A stretch of DNA of 64,000 bases, taken from NCBI RefSeq assembly GCF_030433855.1, contig NZ_JARUXC010000001.1:310001-374000 (forward strand). Reading direction: 5' to 3'. A model generated the notes under the pieces. That model ran no database searches. It was given only the letters and a program-made list of their open reading frames with translations, and was not told where the DNA came from. The translations under genes and the position numbers were made by a program. Position 1 is the first letter of the stretch. Each line of letters begins with the position of its first letter. Origin of the DNA: Agreia sp. PsM10. Lineage in GTDB: Bacteria; Actinomycetota; Actinomycetes; Actinomycetales; Microbacteriaceae. This document shows positions 56,382-64,000 of the stretch, one piece after another.

Positions 56382-57385
56382 CCCTCTCTCCCGTGATGCC
56401 GGTGCCCCTGCTCATCGTCGTCTTCTCCGTTCTGCTGGCCTTCGTGGTGTGGCAGCTCGTCTCGCGCGAGAACCGGAGCCGCAGACTCTCGTGGTCGCTC
56501 CGGGGCGCGATGGTCGTGCTTCTGTTGCTGGTGGCCCTGCGCCCCGGAGTCTCCGGCGGCGGCGGCAACGAGGCGACGACCGACGTCGACGTCTTCTTCG
56601 TGGTCGACACGACCACGAGCATCGTCGCCGAGGACTACGACGGCTCCGACCCGCGACTCGACGGGGTGAGGTCAGACATCGTCGACCTCGTCGAGGCCTA
56701 CCCGGGAGCGAAGTTCGCCCTCCTGTCCTTCGACAGCTCGGCGATCGTGCGGGTTCCGCTCACGTCCGACGCCACCGCGATCGCCAACGCGTCGGAGGTT
56801 CTCGCCCCCGAGATCACCATCTACTCGACGGGAAGCAGTATCTCGCAGGCGAACGAGCTGCTCGCCTCGACCCTCGAGAGGGCGGAGCAGGCCGAGCCCG
56901 ACCGCTCCCGCATCGTGTACTACTTCGGCGACGGAGAGCAGACCTCGTCGGCCCCTGTCGAGAGCTTCGAGGAATCGGCGCAGTTCGTGAGCGGCGGATA
57001 CGTCTTCGGCTACGGCACCGAAGCCGGCGGCCCCATGCGCGAGCAGACGGGGTACTACGACGATGACAAGACCGACGACGGGTACGTGACCGACGATTCG
57101 GGTTCGCCGGCGCGATCCGTGATCGACGAGCAGAACCTGCGCGCCATCGCCGACCAGCTGGGCGTCGAGTACGCCCATCGGACTGCTCCAGGGAGTACGC
57201 CCCTCGCCGAGGCCGGCTCCTCGTCGATCCGCTCCGACTCCGATCCGTCCCGGGGAGGCGTGGTCGAGTTGTACTGGATTCCGGCCGCCGCCCTCGTGCT
57301 GCTGCTGGCCGTCGAGGCCGTCGTCGTGCTGCGCCGGCTTCGCGAGATCCGCGCGGCCGCCGATCGGCAGGGGAGCGGGGCATGA
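56378..57385 (+). CDS. VWA-domain membrane protein 2 (BatB-like)
   Basis: A 335-residue protein with two N-terminal helices (about 7-24 and 37-53), a VWA domain (about 66-280) and a C-terminal helix (about 295-315). The MIDAS is altered: FVVDTTTSIVAEDY in place of DxSxS, the first serine being threonine, which can still bind metal. The frame continues upstream out of phase with the first VWA gene; GTG 56378 overlapping its stop is the start. An extended acidic insert (YYDDDKTDDGYVTDD) lies near residue 228. Confidence 0.88.
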   Translation: MTLSPVMPVPLLIVVFSVLLAFVVWQLVSRENRSRRLSWSLRGAMVVLLLLVALRPGVSGGGGNEATTDVDVFFVVDTTTSIVAEDYDGSDPRLDGVRSDIVDLVEAYPGAKFALLSFDSSAIVRVPLTSDATAIANASEVLAPEITIYSTGSSISQANELLASTLERAEQAEPDRSRIVYYFGDGEQTSSAPVESFEESAQFVSGGYVFGYGTEAGGPMREQTGYYDDDKTDDGYVTDDSGSPARSVIDEQNLRAIADQLGVEYAHRTAPGSTPLAEAGSSSIRSDSDPSRGGVVELYWIPAAALVLLLAVEAVVVLRRLREIRAAADRQGSGA

Positions 57386-58089
57386 TGCGCAGACGCACGA
57401 AGGCCGGCCTGATCGCGCTGCCCGCGACGGTGATCGCCACGGTGGTCGCCGTGAAGCTGATCGGCGTGGTGCTCGTGTCCGGACAGGTGGCCGCGGCGTA
57501 CGAACGGGAGGACTACGTCTCCGCGACGGCGTCGGCCCGGTGGCTGACCGTGCTCAACGTCATCGAGCCGTGGAAGGCCCACTTCGCCGTCGGCGACGGG
57601 CTCGCGGGTCAGGGCCTCGATGCGGATGCGCAGGCCGAGTTCGAGCGGGCGCTCGGCATGGCCGCTCCTGCAGACCAGTGCCCCGTGCGGGTGAACCTCT
57701 CGCTCGTGCTCGAGCGGCAGGGGGACGCCGTGATCGCGGCCGATCCGGCGAAGCGCGACGAGGCATCCTCGTTCTACGACCAGGCGCTCGAGGTCATCGA
57801 CGAGGCGGACGAGTCGTGCACCCGGCCGCCGGAGAACGGCGAGGACGGTACCGACGACGAGCTGTCGGACTCGGAGCAGCGGCTCACCGACAAGAAGGAG
57901 GCGCTCGAGGAGCCCTCCGAGGACGAATCCGACCCGGGCGACGACCAGCCGTCCGACGACGGTTCGCCGAGCGACGCCACCGTGGAGCAGCTCGAGGAGA
58001 AGCTCCGCGACGCCGGGCAGGACCGCAGCGACCAGCAGACCGCGGAGCGCACCCCGTCGAGTCCCGACTACGTCGACAAGCCCTGGTGA
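57382..58089 (+). CDS. hypothetical membrane-anchored TPR-like protein
   Basis: A 235-residue protein: N-terminal helix (about 9-33), a helical region (about 37-135) that looks like two or three tetratricopeptide-type hairpins (AAYEREDYVSATASARWL, AQAEFERALGMAAP, ASSFYDQALEVIDEAD), and a very acidic Asp/Glu/Ser-rich C-terminal half. A TPR protein at the end of moxR-VWA operons (BatC/BatE) is common, so a protein-binding role in that complex is likely. The start overlaps the previous stop; ATG 57385 is an alternative. Confidence 0.8.
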   Translation: MMRRRTKAGLIALPATVIATVVAVKLIGVVLVSGQVAAAYEREDYVSATASARWLTVLNVIEPWKAHFAVGDGLAGQGLDADAQAEFERALGMAAPADQCPVRVNLSLVLERQGDAVIAADPAKRDEASSFYDQALEVIDEADESCTRPPENGEDGTDDELSDSEQRLTDKKEALEEPSEDESDPGDDQPSDDGSPSDATVEQLEEKLRDAGQDRSDQQTAERTPSSPDYVDKPW

Positions 58090-58187
58090 TCGAGGCGCCG
58101 GGCGGTCTCACGCCGCGAACACAGGGAATTCCGAAGTTCACTCGCTAGTTTCAGGAACCTTGCCGACTTCCCTCCGGGGCCCGACAC

Positions 58188-58192
58188 AGGAA
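58188..58192 (+). promoter_or_regulatory. Shine-Dalgarno before an ATT codon
   Basis: AGGAA, 4 bases before in-frame ATT 58197. It is the only ribosome site upstream of the LCP gene whose spacing fits a possible start. A TAGTTT hexamer at 58146-58151 could be the matching -10. Confidence 0.45.
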
Positions 58193-58196
58193 TCCG

Positions 58197-59462
58197 ATTC
58201 TCATCAGCTCGTTACGCACCTCGTCATCCATCGCTCCGCGACACGGCCGCCTCGGCAACCGATCCAGCTTCTGGGCGGTCATCCGGCTCGTCGCGATCGT
58301 CGCCGTCGTCGGCGTCGTGAGCACGGTCTCCATCGCGGCCATCGCCGTGAACAGCCTCGCCACCGAGGTGCAGGCGAACACCGTCGACCTCGGAAACGAA
58401 GACGACGTGCAGCAGCTCGTCGATGTGGGAGCGATCGAGGGCGGAGTCAACGTGCTGATCGTGGGCAGCGACACCCGCATCGATCAGCTGGCCACGCCGG
58501 GTGACGACACCGACGGTGCCCGCAACGACGTGACCATGCTGATGCACATCAGCCAGGATCACCAGAACGTCAGCGTCATCAGCTTTCCGCGCGACACCAT
58601 GGTCGACATGCCCGAATGCACCGACCAGGGCGACGGCGAGGTCAAGCCGGCCCAGAGCTACCAGCAGCTGAACACGGCCCTCGGCAAGGGCGGCCTTCCC
58701 TGCGTCGTGTCGGCGGTCGAGCAGATCACCGGCCTCACGATCCCCTACGCAGGCGTGATCGCCTTCGACGGAGTCGCCGCCATGACGAGCGTCGTCGGGG
58801 GAGTCGATGTCTGCGTCTCGCAGGCCATCAACGATCCCTACAGCCAGCTCTCCCTCAGCGCGGGCGTGCACACGCTGTCGGGAACCGAGGCCCTGGCCTT
58901 CCTTCGCACCCGCGAGGGGGTCGGCGACGGCAGCGACCTCGCCCGCATCAGCTCGCAGCAGGTGTACCTGTCCGCCCTCGTGCGCAAGCTCCTCTCGAGC
59001 GACACGCTCACCAACCCGGTCACCCTCTACGGCATCGCGCGTTCGGCACTCACCAACATGCAGTTCTCGACGCAGCTCGCCTCTGTCGACTCGATGGTCT
59101 CGATCGCGAAGGCGCTCCAGGGCGTGCAGCTCGACAAGGTCGCGTTCCTGCGGTATCCGGTCATCGGCGATCCCGACGATCCCAACCGGGTGGTGGTCAA
59201 CGAGTCCGACTCCGAGATCCTCAACCTCGCCCTGGCGAACGACACACCGCTCGACCTCAGCCAGGTCGCCACGGCCGACTCGGCGACGTCGGCCGACGGC
59301 ACGGATGACGCGCAGGCGACCGATCCCGCGACCGACCCTGCGACGGACCCCGCGGCCGATCCGGCCGCCACGGCGACACCGGATGCCGGGGGAGCCACCG
59401 TGCTGCCCGACTCCTTCACGGGTCAGACGGCGGCCGAGGTCACCTGCTCGGTGGGCAACTGA
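58197..59462 (+). CDS. LytR-CpsA-Psr family protein, start codon unclear
   Basis: Membrane-anchored phosphotransferase family that attaches wall glycopolymers from polyprenyl phosphate carriers to peptidoglycan. The LCP domain (from about 58435) shows NVLIVGSDTR, RNDVTMLMHIS, SVISFPRDTMVDMP and LAFLRTREGVGDGSDLARIS. A Thr/Asp/Pro-rich tail ends the protein. The first usual start codon, GTG 58317, would cut the membrane helix in half. In-frame codons upstream encode a convincing cytoplasmic tail and complete helix (APRHGRLGNRSSFW, then VIRLVAIVAVVGVV) with no ATG, GTG, TTG or CTG before the stop at 58146. ATT 58197, 4 bases after AGGAA, is the best candidate (421 residues). A sequencing error is the alternative. 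Confidence 0.85.
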   Translation: MLISSLRTSSSIAPRHGRLGNRSSFWAVIRLVAIVAVVGVVSTVSIAAIAVNSLATEVQANTVDLGNEDDVQQLVDVGAIEGGVNVLIVGSDTRIDQLATPGDDTDGARNDVTMLMHISQDHQNVSVISFPRDTMVDMPECTDQGDGEVKPAQSYQQLNTALGKGGLPCVVSAVEQITGLTIPYAGVIAFDGVAAMTSVVGGVDVCVSQAINDPYSQLSLSAGVHTLSGTEALAFLRTREGVGDGSDLARISSQQVYLSALVRKLLSSDTLTNPVTLYGIARSALTNMQFSTQLASVDSMVSIAKALQGVQLDKVAFLRYPVIGDPDDPNRVVVNESDSEILNLALANDTPLDLSQVATADSATSADGTDDAQATDPATDPATDPAADPAATATPDAGGATVLPDSFTGQTAAEVTCSVGN

Positions 59463-59494
59463 CCCCGCTGGCGGGTCGACGCCGCTTCGATCAA

Positions 59495-59500
59495 TAGACT
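59495..59500 (+). promoter_or_regulatory. -10 hexamer, leaderless promoter of proS
   Basis: TAGACT ends 7 bases before GTG 59508; it makes GTG 59502 unlikely as the start because the transcript would begin inside or after it. Confidence 0.6.
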
Positions 59501-59507
59501 GGTGGGC

Positions 59508-61271
59508 GTGTCAGTCCGTCTCAGCAACTATTTCCTCCGTACCCTCCGCGAAGATCCCTCCGATGCGGAGGTCGCCAGCCATCGCCTGCTCGTGCGCGGC
59601 GGCTACATCCGCAGGCAGGCTCCGGGCATCTTCGCCTGGCTGCCCATCGGCCTGCGGGTCAAGGCGCGCATCGAGAACATCATCCGCGAGGAGATGACCG
59701 CCGCCGGCGCGCACGAGGTGCATTTCCCCGCGCTTCTTCCCAAGGAGCCCTACGAGGTCACGGGTCGCTACACCGAGTACGGCGACGGCATGTTCCGGCT
59801 CAACGACAGGCACGAGGCCGGCTACGTCCTGGCCCCGACACACGAAGAGGTCTTCACCCTCCTCGTCAAAGATCTGGTGAACAGCTACAAGGATCTGCCC
59901 CTGTCGATCTACCAGATCCAGGACAAGTACCGCGACGAAGCGCGTCCGCGGGCGGGCCTGCTGCGCGGGCGCGAGTTCACCATGAAGGACGCCTACTCGT
60001 TCGATGTCACCGACGAGGGGCTCGAGGCCTCCTACCAGGCCCAGCGCGCGGCATACGAGCGCATCTTCACAAGGCTCGGCCTCGAGTACGTCATCGTGAA
60101 GGCCGACGCCGGGGCGATGGGCGGCTCGAAGAGCGAGGAGTTCCTGCACCCCACCCCCATCGGAGAGGACACCTTCGTGCGCAGCGCCGGCGGCTACGCG
60201 GCGAACGTCGAGGCGTTCACCACGACGCCCCCCGCACCCCGTTCCTACGACGGCCTCACCCCTCCCGATGTGCACGACACCCCGGACACCCCCACGATCC
60301 AGACCCTCGTCGACGTCGCGAACGCCAACCACCCCCGTCCCGACGGACGTTCCTGGACCGCCGCGGACACGCTGAAGAACGTCGTCCTCGCCCTCCGCAA
60401 CCTCGACGGCACCCGCGAACTGGTCGTGGTCGGCCTTCCCGGCGACCGCGAGGTCGACCTCAAGCGCGCCGAGGTGGCCTTCGCGCCCGCCGAGGTCGAG
60501 GCCGCGATCGACAAGGACTTCGTCGCGAACCCCGGCCTGGTCAAGGGCTACATCGGCCCCTGGTCTGTCGAGGGCCCCGTGCTGGGCACGACCGGCAGCA
60601 CCGGCATCCGCTACCTGCTCGACCCCCGCGTCTCCGACGGCAGCGGCTGGATCACGGGTTCGAACCAGCACGGGCGTCACGTCTTCGGTCTCGTGGCCGG
60701 ACGCGACTTCTCGTCTGACGGCACGATCGAGGTCGCCCAGGTGCTCGCCGGCGACGACGCGCCCGACGGCTCCGGCCCCGTCGAGCTCGCGCGCGGCATG
60801 GAGATCGGCCACGTGTTCCAGCTCGGACGCAAGTACGCCGAGGCGCTCGGCCTCAAGGTGCAAGACGAGAACGGCAAGCTCGCGACCGTGACGATGGGCT
60901 CCTACGGCATCGGCGTCACGCGCATCCTCGCCATCATCGCCGAGCTCAACAACGACTCCAAGGGGCTCATCTGGCCCAAGGCCGTGGCCCCCTTCGACGT
61001 GCACGTCGTCGCCACCGGGCGCGACGCGGCCGTCTACGAGACCGCGGAGACGATCGTCGAGGCGATCGAGGCATCCGGTCTGGAGGTTCTCTACGACGAC
61101 CGGCCCAAGGTCTCGCCCGGGGTCAAGTTCGGCGACGCCGAACTGCTCGGCGTTCCGACGATCGTCATCGTCGGCCGGGGCGCCGTCGACGGCGTCGTCG
61201 AGCTGTGGGACCGCGCATCGGGCGAGCGTACCGAGGTGGCGGTCACGGAGCTGGTCTCCCGGCTCCGCTGA
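59508..61271 (+). CDS. proS: prolyl-tRNA synthetase (bacterial type)
   Basis: Class II synthetase charging tRNA-Pro, 587 residues. Motif 2 lies in [19 protein letters not shown] (about residues 142-160), and an editing (INS) domain (about 230-385) sits between motifs 2 and 3, marking the bacterial ProS type; [17 protein letters not shown] (about 465) is motif 3. The anticodon-binding domain is at the end. GTG 59508 is chosen from the leaderless -10. A GC-rich hairpin follows the stop. Confidence 0.96.
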   Translation: MSVRLSNYFLRTLREDPSDAEVASHRLLVRGGYIRRQAPGIFAWLPIGLRVKARIENIIREEMTAAGAHEVHFPALLPKEPYEVTGRYTEYGDGMFRLNDRHEAGYVLAPTHEEVFTLLVKDLVNSYKDLPLSIYQIQDKYRDEARPRAGLLRGREFTMKDAYSFDVTDEGLEASYQAQRAAYERIFTRLGLEYVIVKADAGAMGGSKSEEFLHPTPIGEDTFVRSAGGYAANVEAFTTTPPAPRSYDGLTPPDVHDTPDTPTIQTLVDVANANHPRPDGRSWTAADTLKNVVLALRNLDGTRELVVVGLPGDREVDLKRAEVAFAPAEVEAAIDKDFVANPGLVKGYIGPWSVEGPVLGTTGSTGIRYLLDPRVSDGSGWITGSNQHGRHVFGLVAGRDFSSDGTIEVAQVLAGDDAPDGSGPVELARGMEIGHVFQLGRKYAEALGLKVQDENGKLATVTMGSYGIGVTRILAIIAELNNDSKGLIWPKAVAPFDVHVVATGRDAAVYETAETIVEAIEASGLEVLYDDRPKVSPGVKFGDAELLGVPTIVIVGRGAVDGVVELWDRASGERTEVAVTELVSRLR

Positions 61272-61274
61272 TTC

Positions 61275-61294
61275 CTCCGGGCGGTACCGCGGAG
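61275..61294 (+). terminator. hairpin after proS
   Basis: CTCC (61275-61278) and GGAG (61291-61294) enclose the inner palindrome GCGGTACCGC (61281-61290), giving a strong stem 3 bases behind the proS stop. There is no T-run. Confidence 0.5.
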
Positions 61295-61307
61295 CCCATC
61301 CGTCGGG

Positions 61308-61313
61308 TAAATT
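61308..61313 (+). promoter_or_regulatory. -10 hexamer of the nusA promoter
   Basis: TAAATT, predicting a transcript start near 61320 and a leader of about 60 bases before ATG 61383. Confidence 0.5.
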
Positions 61314-61325
61314 GGTCTGTTGGAC

Positions 61326-61344
61326 CTGACGCCATCCGCGTCGG
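61326..61344 (+). promoter_or_regulatory. leader hairpin of nusA
   Basis: CTGACGC (61326-61332) pairs with GCGTCGG (61338-61344, one G-U pair) around a 5-base loop within the predicted nusA leader. Confidence 0.4.
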
Positions 61345-61382
61345 GGGACCACGAACTTAATACAGAAGAAGGAGGCCGGGTT

Positions 61383-62402
61383 ATGGACATCGACCTCAGC
61401 GTGCTCAGGCTCTTGGAGCGCGAGCGGGAGATCCCGTTCGACGAACTGGTGGAGATCATCGAACAGGCGATCCTGACCGCCTACATCAAGCACACCACGC
61501 CCGTTCTGCCGGCCGATGCGCCGAAGGACACCCCGGTGCCCGTCGCGAAGACCGCGCGGGTGCACCTCGATCGCAAGAGCGGACACGTCAGCATCTACGT
61601 GCCCGAGCTCGACGACGAGGGCGCGGTCATCGGCGAGAGCGAGGACAGCCCGAGCGACTTCGGCCGTATCGGTGCATTCGCCGCGAAGCAGGTCATCAAC
61701 CAGCGCCTTCGCGACATCGCCGACGACGCCGTTCTCGGCGAGTTCAAGGGTCGCGAGGGCGACATCGTGGCCGGCATCATCCAGCAGGGCCCGAACCCTC
61801 GGATGATCCACGTCGACCTCGGCACCATCGAGGCCATCCTGCCGCCCGAGGAGCAGGTGCCGGGCGAGGACTACTCGCACGGCTCGCGCATCCGGGTCTA
61901 CGTGACGAGCGTGTCGAAGGGCACCAAGGGCCCGTCGATCACGGTCTCGCGCACCCACCCGTCGCTCGTGCGCAAGCTGTTCGCGCTCGAGGTTCCCGAG
62001 ATCGCATCGGGAGCCGTCGAGATCGTCTCCCTCGCCAGAGAGGCCGGCCACCGCACGAAGATCGCCGTGCGTGCGACAGAGCCCGGCATCAACGCCAAGG
62101 GTGCGTGCATCGGCGAGCTGGGCCAGCGAGTGCGCGCCGTCACGAGCGAGCTGGGCAACGAGAAGATCGACATCGTCGACTTCTCGACCGACCTGCCGAC
62201 GTTCGTCGCGAACGCCCTGTCACCCGCCAAGGTGTCGAGTGCGTTCGTCATCGACGAGTCGTTGAAGGCGGTACGGGCCCTGGTTCCCGATTACCAGCTC
62301 TCCCTCGCCATCGGCAAGGAGGGCCAGAACGCCAGGCTCGCCGCGAAGCTCACGGGTGCCAAGATCGACATCCAGCCCGATTCGGTGATGGACGAGGCCT
62401 GA
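61383..62402 (+). CDS. nusA: transcription termination/antitermination factor NusA
   Basis: RNA polymerase-associated factor controlling pausing, termination and antitermination. N-terminal polymerase-binding domain (about 1-120), S1 domain (about 125-195; VPGEDYSHGSRIRVYVTSVS) and two KH domains (about 200-335; EPGINAKGACIGELGQRVRA, and LAIGKEGQNARLAAKLTG). The 339-residue length is usual for actinobacteria, which lack the C-terminal acidic repeats. ATG 61383 has GGAGG 7 bases upstream. rimP, which often precedes nusA, is not here. Confidence 0.96.
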   Translation: MDIDLSVLRLLEREREIPFDELVEIIEQAILTAYIKHTTPVLPADAPKDTPVPVAKTARVHLDRKSGHVSIYVPELDDEGAVIGESEDSPSDFGRIGAFAAKQVINQRLRDIADDAVLGEFKGREGDIVAGIIQQGPNPRMIHVDLGTIEAILPPEEQVPGEDYSHGSRIRVYVTSVSKGTKGPSITVSRTHPSLVRKLFALEVPEIASGAVEIVSLAREAGHRTKIAVRATEPGINAKGACIGELGQRVRAVTSELGNEKIDIVDFSTDLPTFVANALSPAKVSSAFVIDESLKAVRALVPDYQLSLAIGKEGQNARLAAKLTGAKIDIQPDSVMDEA

Positions 62403-62442
62403 GGCCGCGTCATCACAGGGATCGATTCGGGGGAGGTGTAGT

Positions 62443-62760
62443 ATGGAACCCGTAAGAACGTGCGTCGGTTGCCGCGCGCGTGCCGATCGATCCTCACTTC
62501 TGAGGGTCGTCGCCCGGATTCCAGTCGTGGTCGTCGATGAGACGGCCGTTCTGCCCGGTCGGGGCGCGTGGGTGCATCCCCGCATCGAGTGCGTCTCCAC
62601 AGCGCGAACACGCAAGGCCTTCGGCCGGGCGTTGCGCGTCACGACGGCACTCGACACGTCTCCTGTCCTCGAATTCCTCGAGCGGGAGACGACTCATCCA
62701 TCAATCCGCAGACATTCAGTTTCTACAGAACAGGCTGAAACGTACATCGTGACCAACTAA
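62443..62760 (+). CDS. ylxR: YlxR family RNA-binding protein
   Basis: A 105-residue YlxR (DUF448) protein, encoded between nusA and infB in most Gram-positives; members have been linked to RNA binding and RNase P modulation. Diagnostic segments are RTCVGCRARADRSSLLRVV (residues 5-23) and LPGRGAWVHP (about 37-46). A basic C-terminal extension follows. ATG 62443 is 40 bases after nusA. Confidence 0.92.
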   Translation: MEPVRTCVGCRARADRSSLLRVVARIPVVVVDETAVLPGRGAWVHPRIECVSTARTRKAFGRALRVTTALDTSPVLEFLERETTHPSIRRHSVSTEQAETYIVTN

Positions 62761-62810
62761 TGAGTGACAACTAATGAGCGGCTCCAAATGAGCCCCGCGC
62801 ACAACTAATG
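62755..62810 (+). repeat. three copies of AACTAATG between ylxR and infB
   Basis: AACTAATG occurs at 62755-62762 (over the ylxR stop), 62769-62776 and 62803-62810. Each contains TAATG, a stop-start overlap. A GGCTC-CAAAT-GAGCC hairpin (62780-62794) lies between the second and third copies. Confidence 0.6.
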
Positions 62811-62818
62811 GTCTGCCC

Positions 62819-62843
62819 CTGTTTGGGAGCGGATCCCAGACAG
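62819..62843 (+). promoter_or_regulatory. leader hairpin overlapping the infB ribosome site
   Basis: CTGTTTGGGA (62819-62828) pairs with TCCCAGACAG (62834-62843, one G-U pair) around a 5-base loop. The last bases of the 3' arm are the first of the AGGAG (62842-62846) before GTG 62851, so the hairpin could block initiation of IF2. Confidence 0.5.
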
Positions 62844-62850
62844 GAGAATT

Positions 62851-64000
62851 GTGGCTGCAAAACCACGCGTACACGAAGTCGCCGCCGAACTCGGCGTCGA
62901 CAGCAAGATCGCCCTCGCGAAGCTGAAAGAAATGGGTCAGTTCGTCAAGGGCCCCTCGTCGAGCATCGAACCGCCCGTCGCCCGTCGCCTGAAGGAAGCC
63001 CTTCTCGCCGACGGTGCAGGTAGTGCGACACCGACGCCCGCCCCGGCGAAGGCCGCCCCGTCGCCCGCCCGCCCCGGCGGAGCTCGTACGACGGCGACCC
63101 CCGGCCCCGCTCGTCCCGCTGCTCCGGCAGCGCCGACCCCGGCTGCTCCGGTCGTCGAGACCCCCGCGGCTCCCGCGCCGGCTGCCACGCCGGCGGCCCC
63201 CGCCGCTCCGGCAGAGGCTCCCGCCGCGGCCCCGACCCCCGCTCCCGCGGTCGAGACCAGCCAGCCCGCGGCCCCCGTCTCCACCGGTGAGACCGCACCC
63301 GCCGGAGGTGCGCCCCGTCCGGGTGCCCCGCGCCCCGGCAACAACCCGTTCGCCAGCCAGCAGGGCATGCAGCGTCCCGGTGCCCCGCGCCCCGGCAACA
63401 ACCCCTTCGCCAGCCAGCAGGGCATGGGCACCACCCCGGCACCCCGAGCGGGTACCGGCGGCGGCTCCACCGGCGCGATCCCGCGTCCGGCGGCTCCCCG
63501 TCCCGGTGCACCCCGCCCGGGCGCCCCGCGTCCCGGCGGTGCAGGCCAGGGCGCACGTCCCGGCGGATTCGGACAGCGTCCCGCAGGCGCCGGCGGCGGA
63601 TTCCGTCCCGGTGGAGCGGGCGGCGCCCGTCCCGCGGGCGGCGGCTTCCAGCGTCCCGGCGGCGCTCCCGGAGCGACTCCCGGTTTCGGCGCTCCCCGTC
63701 CCGCGGGTGGTGGCGGCCGTGGTCGTGGCCCCGGTGGCGGCACGGCCGGAGCATTCGGTCGTGGCGGCGGTCGTGCCAAGGCACGTAAGTCGAAGCGCAC
63801 GAAGCGCGCTGAGTTCGAGCTGCGGGAAGCCCCGTCGCTCGGAGGCGTCAGCGTTCCCCGTGGTGACGGCTCGACCGTGGTGCGACTGCGCCGCGGAGCA
63901 TCCATCACCGACTTCGCCGACAAGATCGACGCGAGCCCCGGAAACCTCGTGACCGTGCTGTTCCACCTCGGTGAGATGGCGACGGCCACGGAGTCCCTCG
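62851..64000 (+). CDS. infB: translation initiation factor IF-2, 3'-truncated by window edge
   Basis: Initiation factor GTPase that brings fMet-tRNA to the 30S subunit. Only the N-terminal 383 residues are in the window: a first IF2_N domain ([20 protein letters not shown], about residues 6-25), a long Ala/Pro then Gly/Arg/Pro-rich linker (about 55-310), a basic patch ([13 protein letters not shown]), and the start of the second IF2_N domain ([16 protein letters not shown]). The G domain lies beyond base 64000. GTG 62851 has AGGAG 4 bases upstream. Because no stop codon is reached, the gene runs off the right edge. Confidence 0.94.
   Translation, partial: MAAKPRVHEVAAELGVDSKIALAKLKEMGQFVKGPSSSIEPPVARRLKEALLADGAGSATPTPAPAKAAPSPARPGGARTTATPGPARPAAPAAPTPAAPVVETPAAPAPAATPAAPAAPAEAPAAAPTPAPAVETSQPAAPVSTGETAPAGGAPRPGAPRPGNNPFASQQGMQRPGAPRPGNNPFASQQGMGTTPAPRAGTGGGSTGAIPRPAAPRPGAPRPGAPRPGGAGQGARPGGFGQRPAGAGGGFRPGGAGGARPAGGGFQRPGGAPGATPGFGAPRPAGGGGRGRGPGGGTAGAFGRGGGRAKARKSKRTKRAEFELREAPSLGGVSVPRGDGSTVVRLRRGASITDFADKIDASPGNLVTVLFHLGEMATATESL
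63322..63426 (+). repeat. 57-bp tandem duplication in the infB linker
   Basis: The unit [19 protein letters not shown] (63322-63378) is followed by a second copy of its first 16 residues (63379-63426). The copies are nearly identical at DNA level, suggesting a recent duplication. Confidence 0.85.

Noticed and set aside
59511-62051. 846-residue open frame on the minus strand across proS and nusA
   Set aside because: Exactly antisense to two well-supported genes; long antisense frames are expected in high-GC codon-biased DNA. The product is Asp/Val/Leu/Arg-rich with no motif.

Overview
The window is a high-GC (about two-thirds G+C by eye), densely coded actinobacterial chromosome segment. Gene order (hom-thrC-thrB-rho-prfA-prmC, a complete atp operon, dxr-M50 protease-ispG-proS-nusA-ylxR-infB), separate atpF and atpH, many GTG starts and frequent ATGA overlaps point to the order Micrococcales, most likely family Microbacteriaceae. 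That placement is inference from gene content. I see no rRNA, tRNA, CRISPR array, insertion sequence or prophage, and no gene-free stretch above about 210 bases.

Layout. 1-7810: threonine biosynthesis (hom cut at the left edge), transcription termination factor Rho, release factor 1 and its methylase. 7880-9357: a tiny PLDc_N-like membrane protein and an acyltransferase-3. 9415-18828: tsaC, a WecA/TagO-like sugar-phosphate transferase, an AtpI-like membrane protein and the eight F1Fo ATP synthase subunits. 18850-22106: yaaA, a DUF5684-like membrane protein, 3-methyladenine DNA glycosylase I and a DUF4192 protein.

22114-37688 is an accessory region built around polyamines: a class III aminotransferase with an Lrp/AsnC regulator, a divergent gamma-aminobutyraldehyde dehydrogenase, a polyamine ABC transporter (potDABC) and a GABA aminotransferase with an asparaginase. 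Together they could import putrescine or spermidine and convert putrescine to GABA and succinate semialdehyde. In its middle (25526-31012) sits a four-gene cassette: FHA protein, PP2C phosphatase, zinc-ribbon FHA protein, and a two-ATPase FtsK/SpoIIIE protein resembling type VII secretion EccC. No WXG100 gene is present.

37741-46161 holds the most interesting locus: an OsmC protein, an Sfp-type phosphopantetheinyl transferase, an M1 zinc peptidase, a giant membrane-bound single-module peptide synthetase of the Pls/PosA (epsilon-poly-L-lysine synthetase) architecture, an MFS exporter and a GNAT acetyltransferase. The synthetase and the peptidase form a tight operon, the exporter is divergent from it, and the phosphopantetheinyl transferase lies close by. 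This is a candidate system for making, activating, exporting and trimming a cationic poly-amino acid.

46263-64000: FKBP lipoprotein, dxr, site-2 protease, a NarL-type two-component system with a palindrome upstream, ispG, a moxR-DUF58-VWA-VWA cluster, a LytR-CpsA-Psr protein whose start codon seems non-canonical, proS, nusA, ylxR and the start of infB (cut at the right edge).

A recurrent regulatory theme is a TAnnnT -10 hexamer 6-10 bases before the start codon of about ten genes, consistent with leaderless or nearly leaderless mRNAs; I used this to choose the starts of proS and the M50 protease.
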